Origin: Armatimonadota bacterium
GTDB lineage: Bacteria; Armatimonadota; SYMT01; JACQGL01
Direction: 5' to 3'
Length of the DNA stretch: 47,551 nucleotides
Assembly (NCBI GenBank): GCA_016199525.1
Contig: JACQGL010000090.1
Coordinates: 1-47,551 of the forward strand
Made by a program: the position numbers and the translations under genes. Of the stretch, positions 25,324-32,697 are shown piece by piece; within the stretch, counting starts at the first letter, position 1; each line of letters opens with the position of its first letter. The notes under the pieces were generated by a model. That model made no database searches, had not been told where the DNA came from, and was given only the letters and a program-made list of their open reading frames with translations.

Positions 25324-26040
25324 GTGAACGTCGACCTGGCGGTAAGTGCCAATACTGAAGAGTACCTGGAGTGGATTTACCGTCTCTCCAAAGAACAGGA
25401 CAGGGTAACGACTACCGACCTGGCGCGCAAGATGAAGATCTCCCCTGCTTCCGTCACCGGCATGCTCAAGCGCCTGGCGGAGCAAGGGCTGATCCACTAT
25501 CAGCCCTATCGCGGGATCGCTCTCACGGAAGGGGGCCGCCTGGTGGGGGCGAAGATTATCCGCCGTCACGCCTTGCTGGAACGGCTCCTGTACGATGTGC
25601 TCGGTCTCCCCTGGCACAAGGTGGACGAGGCCGTCCGTGATATTGAGCACTACATCACCGAGGAGGTGGAAGAGCGGCTGGCGCACTTCCTCGGTTACCC
25701 TACTACCTGTCCGCACGGGGAGCCGATGGATTGGGAACTCGCCGCTGCCTCCACGCGGCTCTCCCAGCTGGAAGCGGGCAAGACGGCGGTGATCTCCCGT
25801 ATCGGCGACGAGTCGCCCGAGTTCTTGCAGTACGTGGAATCGCTGGGGCTGTTGCCAGGTGCACACCTTACAGTCACTGGACGTGCGCCGTTCAACGGCC
25901 CGCTCCTCGTCCGCGTAGGGGATAAGGAGTACCCGCTTGGGGACGGCGTGACGAGGAATATCTGGGTGCATCGGGCGTCGGTGGCCGATACGGACTCCGA
26001 GCCGCTCGATACGGAGCCGATCGCCACGCCTGCGGCCTGA
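25324..26040 (+). CDS. DtxR/MntR-family metal-dependent transcriptional regulator
   Basis: A 238-residue three-domain regulator. The N-terminal winged helix (TEEYLEWIYRLSKEQDRVTT, recognition helix SPASVTGMLKRL) is followed by a dimerisation and metal-binding domain (IIRRHALLERLL, HKVDEAVRDIEHYITEEVEERL) with H82, E86 and C129. A C-terminal SH3/FeoA-like domain spans about 148-217. Members sense Fe2+ or Mn2+ and repress uptake genes. The GTG at 25324 has AAGGAGG 7 bp upstream; the open frame to 25276 is the untranslated leader. A VIT1-type transporter and metal-motif proteins elsewhere in the window are conceivable targets, but no shared operator was found. Confidence 0.93.
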   Translation: MNVDLAVSANTEEYLEWIYRLSKEQDRVTTTDLARKMKISPASVTGMLKRLAEQGLIHYQPYRGIALTEGGRLVGAKIIRRHALLERLLYDVLGLPWHKVDEAVRDIEHYITEEVEERLAHFLGYPTTCPHGEPMDWELAAASTRLSQLEAGKTAVISRIGDESPEFLQYVESLGLLPGAHLTVTGRAPFNGPLLVRVGDKEYPLGDGVTRNIWVHRASVADTDSEPLDTEPIATPAA

Positions 26041-26081
26041 GCCTCCGCTCGACCAGCCGTTTCCGGGCCAGTACGGAGCGC

Positions 26082-26927
26082 TCACTCCTCCGCTTGTTCG
26101 CCGCTACGCTGCCGCAGCGCGGCAGCGTAGGCTTCCCGCCGGGAAACGCCCATCTCCTCCGCGGCCTGTCGCGCCGCCGCGGACGGTGAGAGCCCTTCCT
26201 GGAGTAACTCCGCCACGCGCGTGGTCACCCTCTGCGGCGAGGCGGGTGGCGCGGCCTCCGCAGCACCCGCCACGATGATCACCACCTCCCCCCGCACGGG
26301 CATGGCAAATGCGTCTACCAGCTCGCCCAGGTGGCCGCGGCGTACTTCCTCGAATTGCTTCGTGAGTTCCCGGGCCACCACCGCGGGCCGATTGCCCAGA
26401 ACCTCGTACAGTTCCCGCAGCGTTATAGCGAGCCGCCGTGGGCTCTCATAGAACACCGCCGCGCGCGTATCGTCGCGCAGGGCGGCCAGGCGCCGCCGAC
26501 GCTCGGCGGGGGTGCGAGGCAAGAATCCTTCGAATACAAACCGCACCACCGGTAGCCCGCCTACGGAGAGAGCAGCCACCAGCGCGCTCGGGCCAGGGAC
26601 GGGCAAAACCCGCACGCCCGCGGCCACCGCCGCCCGCACCAGCGCCTCGCCGGGATCGCTGATGCCCGGCGTGCCCGCCTCTGAAACCACCGCCAGATCC
26701 TCCCCGGCGTGCAGCCGGTCCACCAGCGCGGCGATCTTGCCCGCCTCCGTATGGGCGTGCAGCGAGGTGAGCGGTGTGTGGATATCGTAGCGCGCCAGGA
26801 GCTTGCGTGTGGTGCGGGTGTCCTCAGCGGCGATCAGGGTTACCTCCCCCAGCACCCGCAGGGCACGCAGGGTGATATCTTCCAGGTTGCCGATCGGGGT
26901 AGCGACGACGTAGAGGGTGCCCGGCAT
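26082..26927 (-). CDS. rsmI: 16S rRNA 2'-O-methyltransferase (C1402)
   Basis: A 281-residue RsmI, which methylates the ribose of 16S C1402 with S-adenosylmethionine. The N-terminus GTLYVVATPIGNLEDITLRAL is diagnostic, followed by AAEDTRTTRKLL, EAGTPGISDPG and the GPSAL segment of the tetrapyrrole-methylase fold. Length and order are normal; the C-terminal ~40 residues form a helical tail. It lies downstream of, and on the same strand as, the phospho-signalling genes, with an 84-bp gap that contains a hairpin repeat. It is convergent with the DtxR-family gene 41 bp away. Confidence 0.96.
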   Translation of the reverse strand: MPGTLYVVATPIGNLEDITLRALRVLGEVTLIAAEDTRTTRKLLARYDIHTPLTSLHAHTEAGKIAALVDRLHAGEDLAVVSEAGTPGISDPGEALVRAAVAAGVRVLPVPGPSALVAALSVGGLPVVRFVFEGFLPRTPAERRRRLAALRDDTRAAVFYESPRRLAITLRELYEVLGNRPAVVARELTKQFEEVRRGHLGELVDAFAMPVRGEVVIIVAGAAEAAPPASPQRVTTRVAELLQEGLSPSAAARQAAEEMGVSRREAYAAALRQRSGEQAEE

Positions 26928-26979
26928 GATCGTAGAAGATGTAACGCAGACATCTTGCCCAAACGCCGTAGACCGCTCG

Positions 26980-27000
26980 CGCAGGCTAGAAGCCCGCGCT
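26980..27000. repeat. REP-like hairpin between rsmI and kinase gene
   Basis: GCGCAGGCT and AGCCCGCGC form a 9-bp stem with one mismatch around an AGA loop. The minus-strand text (GTAGCGCGGGCTTC) resembles the GTAGCGCAGGC part of the MITEs at 32.5 and 42.2 kb, so it may belong to the same wider repeat class. It may also act as a transcript-end hairpin for the kinase operon. Confidence 0.45.
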
Positions 27001-27011
27001 ACGCGGCGGAT

Positions 27012-27725
27012 TCAGGTCTCCAGCTGGCGCAGCAGCTGCGCCGCTGCGTGAGCCGCGTCGGCGGCGCTGAGCGGCGGGCTGGCGTCCCGACGCAGTCGGG
27101 AGAACAGCGCCACTGCCTCCGGATGGTGGCCGCAACGCACGCTGAGTGGGGCAGCAGGATCGCACGGCTCGGCGCCCGTAAGCGCCAGGTGGAGCACCCA
27201 CCCCAGGCCGGCAATATCCGCTGCCCGCGCCGCGTCGCTCGCTGCCGCGGCGCTGTCCAGGTCGATGAGTATCGCTTCCCGGCGGGAGAGGATCAGGTTC
27301 TCGGGCCGCAGGTCGCCGTGAGCCAGCCCGTGCCGGTGGAGGGCCGCCAGCGCCTCCGCGGCATCCCGCAGCGCCGTCAGCGCCTGCGCCAGGGGCAGCC
27401 GCCGGTATTGGATGACCATTTCGCGCAGGGTAATCCCCTCCACCCATTCCAGGAGGTTGAACGGCAGCCCCCCCCTCTCCCCGGTATCGCGCAGGCGCAC
27501 CAGCCGGGGATGCTGCGCCCGCCGGAGCGCCGCCGCCTCCACCCGCAGCCGGCGCGCGGCATCGGGAACTTCCGCCTTGGCGATCTTCGCCGCCACGTAT
27601 CCCCCGCCTACCACCTCGGCGCGGTAGACGCGCGCGAACGATCCCTCCGCGTGCCAGGCGAGGATCCGCGCCTCGCGGCCCCCTCCTCCGCGCAGTACGT
27701 CCCCCGGGCGCAGGCGGCCTTCCAT
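27012..27725 (-). CDS. Divergent Ser/Thr protein kinase (third gene of phospho-signalling cassette)
   Basis: A 237-residue protein with a small Hanks-type kinase domain. The nucleotide loop is EGSFARVYRA (27-36), the ATP lysine is K47 in VAAKIAK, and the catalytic loop is HGDLRPENLIL (136-146) with D138 and N143. DFG is replaced by DLD at 155-157. The core residues for catalysis are kept, so it may be active, although the domain is short and the activation segment is very reduced. Start: the ATG 6 bp after the PP2C stop. It is co-transcribed with an FHA protein and a PP2C phosphatase, which suggests a closed phosphorylation circuit. Substrates are unknown. Confidence 0.8.
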   Translation of the reverse strand: MEGRLRPGDVLRGGGGREARILAWHAEGSFARVYRAEVVGGGYVAAKIAKAEVPDAARRLRVEAAALRRAQHPRLVRLRDTGERGGLPFNLLEWVEGITLREMVIQYRRLPLAQALTALRDAAEALAALHRHGLAHGDLRPENLILSRREAILIDLDSAAAASDAARAADIAGLGWVLHLALTGAEPCDPAAPLSVRCGHHPEAVALFSRLRRDASPPLSAADAAHAAAQLLRQLET

Positions 27726-27730
27726 CTCCG

Positions 27731-29131
27731 TCAGGGCCCCGGACCCAGCGCCAGCGTGATCGTGCGCCGGTCGGATACCTCCACGCTGCTCTCGTGCGAC
27801 CACGTTTCCCCCACCACGCGCACCAGGTGCTGCCCCGCCGGTAGCACCTCCCGCACCGGAGTCACCCCGACGCGCCGCCCATCGATGAAGCAAGCGGCGC
27901 CCGGCGGTTTCGACTGGACCACCAGCGTGCCCGAGCGCTGCACGAGGATCAGGCCGCTATTCCAATCGACGCGCACCGCGAACGACCGGCCCGCCTCATC
28001 CGTCAGGCGGCCGCGCGCGGCATCGAGGACGAACTTCTGGGCGCGGATCAGCCGCCCGTCCCGACCGAGCTTCAGGCCCTGGAATCGGATCCCAGCACCG
28101 CCCGGAGGGGCCGGAGGCGTGGATGCCGTCCGCAGCACCATCAGGCGCTGATTGAGTTCATCCACGAGCACCATCGGGGCGCCCGGCAGGGTGGCCAGGT
28201 TGCCGGGGGAATTCCGCTCTGCAGGCTGGCCGGGGGACGGCACCGGTGAGGGCGGTGCCGTCCCCCGGCCGAGCAGGAAGCCCAGCGCCAGCAGCACCGC
28301 GCCCAGCAGCCCCCTCGCGAGGACGGTCCCGAAAGTCTTCCCGAGCCGTGGCTCCCGGCGTTCCGGCCCCCACGGCGTCACGAGCCCGTCGCTATCCTGG
28401 CTAATCTCCCTCACCTCCACCACCACCACGCTGGTATCGTCTTCGTATTCGGCGGCGCGACTGTGCGCCGTCAGCTGCGCGGCTACCGCCTCAGGGGTGG
28501 CCCCGGGACGGGTCAGGATTTCCCGTAGGGCCGCGGCGTGCGCGGGATCGCTGCCGAAGTAGCGCGTGAGACCATCCGTGCAGAGGAGCACCCGATCCCC
28601 CACCGCCAGCTCGTGACGGGCGATGGCGATCTGGGGATCGTCGGAGCGGCCCAGGTACTCCGCGGGGGCCGATCCGTGGCGATCCCTCTCACCCCCCGCC
28701 AGGAGATGCACCTCTCCGCCCCGCGCCCGCAGCACGGACCCATCGCCCACGTGGGCCACGTGCAGGATGCCGTGGGCCACCGCGGCCACCGTGAGCGTGG
28801 TACCCGGCCGCTTCCCATTCTCCTCCGTACCCGCCAGCCCGCGCACGTGGCGATTCGCATGCCGGACGGCGGCGCGCAGCAGCTCCGGCAGATCGGCGTA
28901 CGCCGACAGGCGGTCGGGCAAGCACAGGAACTCCCGCGCCGCCTGCGCGGCCGTCTGGGCAGCCTCCTGCGGCCGCGGGTGACCCCCCATCCCGTCCGCC
29001 ACGATGAACAGGCCGTCCAGCAACGGGTGGTCCGTCCGGGTGAAGATCACGTCTTCGTTCGCGCGACCCTCCACGTGGTGGCGGTGTCCAGGGATTGACT
29101 TAGCGCCGACCAGGAGCGCAGCTCGTTTCAT
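27731..29131 (-). CDS. PP2C-family Ser/Thr phosphatase with membrane span and PEGA domain
   Basis: A 466-residue protein. Residues 1-245 are a PP2C phosphatase domain with the metal-binding signatures VADGMGG (44-50), GTTLT (110-114), VGDGS (128-132), CTDGL (184-188) and DDTS (231-234), all intact. A membrane span lies at about 268-288, followed by a Pro-rich linker, a ~60-residue region and a PEGA domain (about 400-465, with SKPPGA, IDGRRVGVTP and LPAGQHLVRV). PEGA domains sit outside the membrane in surface-associated proteins. The design suggests a phosphatase inside the cell and a surface-binding domain outside. It overlaps the FHA gene by 4 bp (ATGA) and precedes the kinase by 5 bp. Confidence 0.9.
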   Translation of the reverse strand: MKRAALLVGAKSIPGHRHHVEGRANEDVIFTRTDHPLLDGLFIVADGMGGHPRPQEAAQTAAQAAREFLCLPDRLSAYADLPELLRAAVRHANRHVRGLAGTEENGKRPGTTLTVAAVAHGILHVAHVGDGSVLRARGGEVHLLAGGERDRHGSAPAEYLGRSDDPQIAIARHELAVGDRVLLCTDGLTRYFGSDPAHAAALREILTRPGATPEAVAAQLTAHSRAAEYEDDTSVVVVEVREISQDSDGLVTPWGPERREPRLGKTFGTVLARGLLGAVLLALGFLLGRGTAPPSPVPSPGQPAERNSPGNLATLPGAPMVLVDELNQRLMVLRTASTPPAPPGGAGIRFQGLKLGRDGRLIRAQKFVLDAARGRLTDEAGRSFAVRVDWNSGLILVQRSGTLVVQSKPPGAACFIDGRRVGVTPVREVLPAGQHLVRVVGETWSHESSVEVSDRRTITLALGPGP

Positions 29132-29628
29132 GGAGAGGACCCCGCAGGGCCGGTCAATGAGAATCGAAAGCGCGTCATCTCGCCCACGTCCAGGAGATCG
29201 CCGTCGGTCAGATGGGCAAGCGCGCCCGCGGGCAGCGCTTCGTTGTTGTGTCGCACCCCCCCGCCGACTCCGGCCAGCGCGCTATAGCGGCCCGCTTCCG
29301 GCGACCAGAAAACGGCCAGGTGATCCCGTGCAATGTCGTAGGCGGAGAGGTAGTAGAACTGCGTATCGCCCGTGGGGGCGCGAGGGCGGTTACCGAACAC
29401 CGTGCGGCCCCCGGGCCGCAGCGGGAACCAGGCGGCGCGCCGCTCCAGAGGTGCGCCCTCCTCGCAGTACAGCCAGGCGAGCGGCGGCTCCACCCCGGCG
29501 GCCCCGGTCTTTGCCACGAACGCGTGCGGGACCTGTCGCGCCGCGTGGAACAGCGCGAGGGCCATCGCCACTGCCGCCCCCGCGAACGCCGCTCCCGCCA
29601 GCCAGATCAGCACGCCATCCATGCTCAT
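29128..29628 (-). CDS. Membrane-anchored FHA-domain protein
   Basis: A 166-residue protein with one N-terminal membrane span (residues 5-28) and a cytosolic FHA-like domain (69-156). FHA domains bind phosphothreonine peptides. Recognisable elements are the strand FPLRPGGRTVFGNRP, the variant DHLAV where SRxH is usual, the GVRHNN segment and LTDGDLLDVGEMTRFRF. The ATG at 29628 is preferred; the frame continues upstream to 29817 through a palindromic repeat, so that extension is rejected. It is the first gene of the FHA-PP2C-kinase cassette and overlaps the phosphatase start by 4 bp. It would recruit phosphorylated partners to the membrane. Confidence 0.8.
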   Translation of the reverse strand: MSMDGVLIWLAGAAFAGAAVAMALALFHAARQVPHAFVAKTGAAGVEPPLAWLYCEEGAPLERRAAWFPLRPGGRTVFGNRPRAPTGDTQFYYLSAYDIARDHLAVFWSPEAGRYSALAGVGGGVRHNNEALPAGALAHLTDGDLLDVGEMTRFRFSLTGPAGSSP

Positions 29629-29998
29629 GTGCAGGCCTTGGCCAGCCAGTTGGTCCCGAAAGCTTTCGGGATCGGACCCCGGCCCACCCGTAGAAAGGAT
29701 AGACGATTTGGCTTTTGAAATCCGGCGGATGGCGATCAGCCCGATACGCGGATGGTAGGCGTCACAATAGGGGGAGGACCGCATCCTGATACACGGAAGC
29801 CGGCAACGTGTAAGCACCGCGGTGCGCCGCTCCTCGTGCAGAATAATCTCCGCTCAACCCGAGCAGGTGCAGAGGAAGCCATTCGCCAAGATTCCACAAA
29901 ACCTGCGGGCGAGGCAGCCACGGCCGCGCAGGCGCCCGCAACCACTCATCGGTAACCGTGTAGGGAGGGCGAGGGTTGGTAACGCCGGAGGAGCGACC
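29629..29998. other. 370-bp divergent gap with a palindromic repeat
   Basis: Between the FHA gene (minus) and the GYD gene (plus). It contains the 18-bp palindrome TCCCGAAAGCTTTCGGGA at 29654-29671, the same hairpin found inside the MITE at 32.5 kb. No other gene is supported: the frames over it are low-complexity or composed of repeat sequence. Promoters for both genes must lie here, but none is near consensus. Confidence 0.6.
29654..29671. repeat. 18-bp perfect palindrome shared with the MITE family
   Basis: TCCCGAAAGCTTTCGGGA is self-complementary. Identical or one-base-different copies lie at 32516-32533, 32544-32561 and 47518-47535. It may be a solitary remnant of the MITE or a separate REP unit; the MITE ends are missing here. 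Confidence 0.75.
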
Positions 29999-30289
29999 AT
30001 GCCCACCTACATCACGCTTGTAAACCTGACCGAACAGGGGATCAGGAACATCAAACAAGTGCCGGATCGCATCCAGGAGGCGCTCCAGATCGCCACCGAT
30101 CTCGGCGTCCGCTTCACGCCTTACATGACGATTGGCCCCTATGACTTCGTGGGCATCGCCGAGGCGCCAGACGACGAGACGATCGCCCAGGTGAACCTTA
30201 GCATCGCCTCGCGCGGGGACGTGCGGACGCTCACCATGCCTGCCTTCGGCATCGATGAGATTGGCCGGATTGTGGAAGGCATCCGATAA
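29999..30289 (+). CDS. GYD-domain protein
   Basis: A 96-residue protein of the GYD family (PTYITLVNLTEQGIRNIKQVPDRIQ, then TIGPYDFVGIAEAPDD where the family has its eponymous GxYD-like segment). GYD proteins are small ferredoxin-like proteins of unknown function, widespread in bacteria and archaea and often encoded alone. The ATG at 29999 has GGAGG 7 bp upstream. It is convergent with the cysteine desulfurase gene, with a G-rich tract between their ends. Nothing in the sequence indicates a substrate. Confidence 0.88.
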   Translation: MPTYITLVNLTEQGIRNIKQVPDRIQEALQIATDLGVRFTPYMTIGPYDFVGIAEAPDDETIAQVNLSIASRGDVRTLTMPAFGIDEIGRIVEGIR

Positions 30290-30296
30290 CCACCGC

Positions 30297-30316
30297 GGGG
30301 GGGGGCGGGCGGGGGG
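30297..30316 (+). other. G-rich tract with four or more G-runs (G-quadruplex candidate)
   Basis: The plus strand reads a run of nine G, C, three G, C, then six G, which is more than enough for an intramolecular G4. It lies between two convergent genes (GYD and cysteine desulfurase). A GGCGGG/CCCGCC pair just beyond it could also form a hairpin, so it may end transcription from one or both sides. Confidence 0.5.
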
Positions 30317-30334
30317 AGTTCCGACCCGCCTCCC

Positions 30335-31471
30335 TTACTCCCGCAGCCGGGCGACGACGCGCGCCACGATCTCAGCGGCGGCGTCCACCTCCGCCTCCGT
30401 GGTGCTGTGCCCCACGGTGAGGCGTACGGCGCTGATGCCGCGGGCGTGGTTCTCGCTGATCGCCTGGATCACGTGGGACGGCTCTACCGCGCCCGCGGCG
30501 CAGGCGGAGCCGGAGGAGGCGCACACGCCCTCCAGGTCCAGCCCCAGGAGGAGCGTGTCGCTCTCCAATCCGGGGAAGGAGAAGTTGACGTTGTTGGGAA
30601 GCCGGTGAACGCGGTCCCCGTTCAACACGGCGCCGGGGACGGATCCCTCGATGGCGACAATGAGGTGATCGCGCAGGGCTGTCTGCCGCGCGGCTTCCGT
30701 CTGTCGCTCCGCGACGGCCAGCTCCAGCGCCCGCGCCAGCGCCACGATCCCGACGATGTTCTCCGTACCGCCGCGGCGGCGCCGCTCCTGGCTGCCGCCG
30801 TGCAGGATCGGCTTGAGCGGCGTCCCGCGGCGCACGTAGAGCGCGCCCACGCCCTTGGGGCCATAGATCTTATGGGCGGAGAGACTTAGCAGATCCACAT
30901 AGGGTGCATCCACTCGCATCTCCAGGAGGCCCATCCCCTGCACGGCGTCCGTGTGCAGCGGGACTTCCGCCTCGCGGCACACGGCGGCGATCTCCGCCAG
31001 CGGCGCCACGGTGCCAATCTCGTTGTTGGCGGCCATTACGGAGACCAGGAACGTTTCCGGCCGGATCGCGGCGCGCACCGCTTCGGGGTCCACACGGCCG
31101 CTGCCGTCCACGGGCAGCAGCGTCACCTCCGCTTCCAGCTCCTCCAGGAACTCTGCCGATTCCAGGATGGCGTGGTGCTCGGTTTGGACGGTGATGAGAT
31201 GGTGCTTGCCCTCGGCCCGCCGGGCGAGGAAGCTGCCGATGAGGGCCAGGTTATCTGCCTCGGTGCCCCCACTGGTGAACACGATCTCCTCGGCGCGGGC
31301 GCCCAGGCAGCGGGCTACCGTATCGCGCGCCCCATCCAGCAGCGCGCGCGCCTGCTGGCCGATGGTGTGGACGCTGCTCGGGTTCCCGAAGCGGTCCGTG
31401 AGGAGGGGCTCCATCGCCGCACGGACCTCAGGGCGTACCGGGGTAGTGGCTGCGTGGTCGAGGTAGATCAC
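30335..31471 (-). CDS. Cysteine desulfurase, NifS/IscS type
   Basis: A 378-residue class V PLP enzyme that removes sulfur from L-cysteine. It shows MIYLDHAATTPVRPEV, SGGTEADN, the PLP lysine K201 in SLSAHKIYGPKG, and the catalytic C324 in ASSGSACAAG, plus SHVIQA near the C-terminus. The GTG start at 31471 has GGAGGGG upstream and overlaps the stop of larE (GTGA), so the two are translationally coupled. It could feed Fe-S cluster assembly or tRNA thiolation, but coupling to larE suggests sulfur supply for that enzyme. It lacks an adjacent IscU-type scaffold. Confidence 0.93.
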   Translation of the reverse strand: MIYLDHAATTPVRPEVRAAMEPLLTDRFGNPSSVHTIGQQARALLDGARDTVARCLGARAEEIVFTSGGTEADNLALIGSFLARRAEGKHHLITVQTEHHAILESAEFLEELEAEVTLLPVDGSGRVDPEAVRAAIRPETFLVSVMAANNEIGTVAPLAEIAAVCREAEVPLHTDAVQGMGLLEMRVDAPYVDLLSLSAHKIYGPKGVGALYVRRGTPLKPILHGGSQERRRRGGTENIVGIVALARALELAVAERQTEAARQTALRDHLIVAIEGSVPGAVLNGDRVHRLPNNVNFSFPGLESDTLLLGLDLEGVCASSGSACAAGAVEPSHVIQAISENHARGISAVRLTVGHSTTEAEVDAAAEIVARVVARLRE

Positions 31472-32352
31472 TGGTCCCCTCCATCCCCCTGCTTCGGGGC
31501 TGACTGGCGGCGCAGCGCCTCGTTCATGCTGCCGGACCGGAACCCCTGGAGGTCTAGCGTCACGTAGAGGTAGCCCGCGGCGCGGATGCCTTCGATGGCG
31601 CGCGCGAGGGCCTCGGGGGCGAGCAGGATGGACCATTCCTCGTGGGGAAGTTCCACCCGCGCCACGGTATCATGATGGCGAACGCGGAACTGACGCAGCC
31701 CGAGGCTGCGCAGCACGTCTTCCGCCGCCTCGATGCGCGCCAGCGTCTCTGTCGTGACGGGCGTGCCGTAAGGAATGCGCGAGGAAAGACAGGCGGCGGC
31801 GGGCTTGTCCCAGTTGGGGAGGCCCATCTGCCGTGCCGCGGCGCGGATCTCGGGCTTGGTCAACCCGACCTCATAGAGGGGGCTGCGCACGTTCCACTCG
31901 CGGGCGGCGCGGTGGCCGGGGCGGAAGTCGGCCATATCGTCCAGGTTCGCCCCGTAGGCGATATACGCGTAGCCTTCCGCGTCGGCGATCGCCTTCAGGT
32001 GCGTAAACAATTCTGTCTTGCAGAAGTAGCAGCGGGTGGGGTCGTTGCGGGCGTAGTCCGGGTTCAACAGCTCATCCGTATCGGTGATGCGCACATTCCA
32101 GCCCCGCTCCCGCGCGATCGCTACCGCCAGATCCAGCTCCGCACGGGGGTAGGACGCGGACTGCGCGATGACCGCCAGCGCCCGGTCCCCCAGGGCCTGG
32201 TGGGCCGCCGCGGCGACCAGAGTGCTGTCGATGCCGCCCGAAAAGCCGACAACCACGCTGCCCATCTCGTGGAACAGCGCCTCCAAGCGATTCAGTTTCT
32301 CGTTCACCGCCGCCTGTACGGGCGCGGAATTCAATGTGATGAGATCAGCCAT
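31468..32352 (-). CDS. larE: LarE-type ATP-dependent sulfur transferase (pincer-cofactor synthesis)
   Basis: A ~294-residue PP-loop enzyme matching LarE, which activates pyridinium dicarboxylate derivatives with ATP and inserts sulfur for the Ni-pincer cofactor. The PP-loop is SGGIDS (38-43). Cysteines C108 and C111 lie in RCYFCK, and C188 in AAACLSSR. The last aligns with the sacrificial Cys of Lactobacillus LarE, while the three-cysteine set fits [4Fe-4S]-type homologues. The ATG at 32352 lies 36 bp after a TATAAT; a longer frame to 32391 would start in the promoter. It overlaps the cysteine desulfurase start by 4 bp. LarB, LarC and LarA are not in the window. Confidence 0.88.
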   Translation of the reverse strand: MADLITLNSAPVQAAVNEKLNRLEALFHEMGSVVVGFSGGIDSTLVAAAAHQALGDRALAVIAQSASYPRAELDLAVAIARERGWNVRITDTDELLNPDYARNDPTRCYFCKTELFTHLKAIADAEGYAYIAYGANLDDMADFRPGHRAAREWNVRSPLYEVGLTKPEIRAAARQMGLPNWDKPAAACLSSRIPYGTPVTTETLARIEAAEDVLRSLGLRQFRVRHHDTVARVELPHEEWSILLAPEALARAIEGIRAAGYLYVTLDLQGFRSGSMNEALRRQSAPKQGDGGDQ

Positions 32353-32394
32353 TGTCGCGTGATGCAGACGAGCCACGCAGGAAGGTGTCATCCG

Positions 32395-32400
32395 ATTATA
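32395..32400 (-). promoter_or_regulatory. Perfect -10 box upstream of larE
   Basis: TATAAT on the minus strand, about 43 bp before the chosen ATG at 32352. The -35 region (near 32418-32423) is weak. The MITE begins 40 bp further upstream and could influence this promoter. Confidence 0.5.
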
Positions 32401-32439
32401 CCAGGCTGCGCGTCTTCAGGCCAGCGCCGGGGAGGCGTC

Positions 32440-32588
32440 GGGTGCGTTCGAGATGAGTAGGTAAGGAGTTCGTGCCCGAGGGCCGGCCCGAGACGTAGCG
32501 CAGGCATCCTGCCTGTCCCGAAAGCTTTCGGGACGGGGGCATGCCCCGAAAGCTTTCGGGGCGCTACCCACTGAACGCGAACACACCT
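32440..32588 (+). mobile_element. MITE copy A, 149 bp, with 9-bp target duplication
   Basis: A non-coding element that starts GGGTGCGTTC and ends GAACACACCT, ~10-bp imperfect terminal inverted repeats. It is flanked on both sides by GGAGGCGTC (32431-32439 and 32589-32597), a 9-bp target duplication. Inside are two palindromes, TCCCGAAAGCTTTCGGGA (32516-32533) and its CCCC/GGGG variant (32544-32561). Its left ~85 bp match copy B at 42.2 kb almost perfectly in inverted orientation. No transposase is encoded; it would depend on one elsewhere in the genome. Confidence 0.88.
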
Positions 32589-32697
32589 GGAGGCGTCGCC
32601 GATATGGCCCGTTGACGCGTGGCAGCAACTGTATGGATGGGGCGGGAGGGGAACCGGTGGATTCCGCTACCCGTGAAAGACCGGAGCGGTGGAATGG

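Noticed and set aside
26709-28151. 480-codon plus-strand frame antisense to rsmI and the kinase/phosphatase genes
   Set aside because: It spans several well-supported minus-strand genes and has no recognisable domain.
29629-29817. N-terminal extension of the FHA protein to 29817
   Set aside because: The extension translates a palindromic repeat (29654-29671) and has no ribosome site; the membrane segment begins only after 29628.
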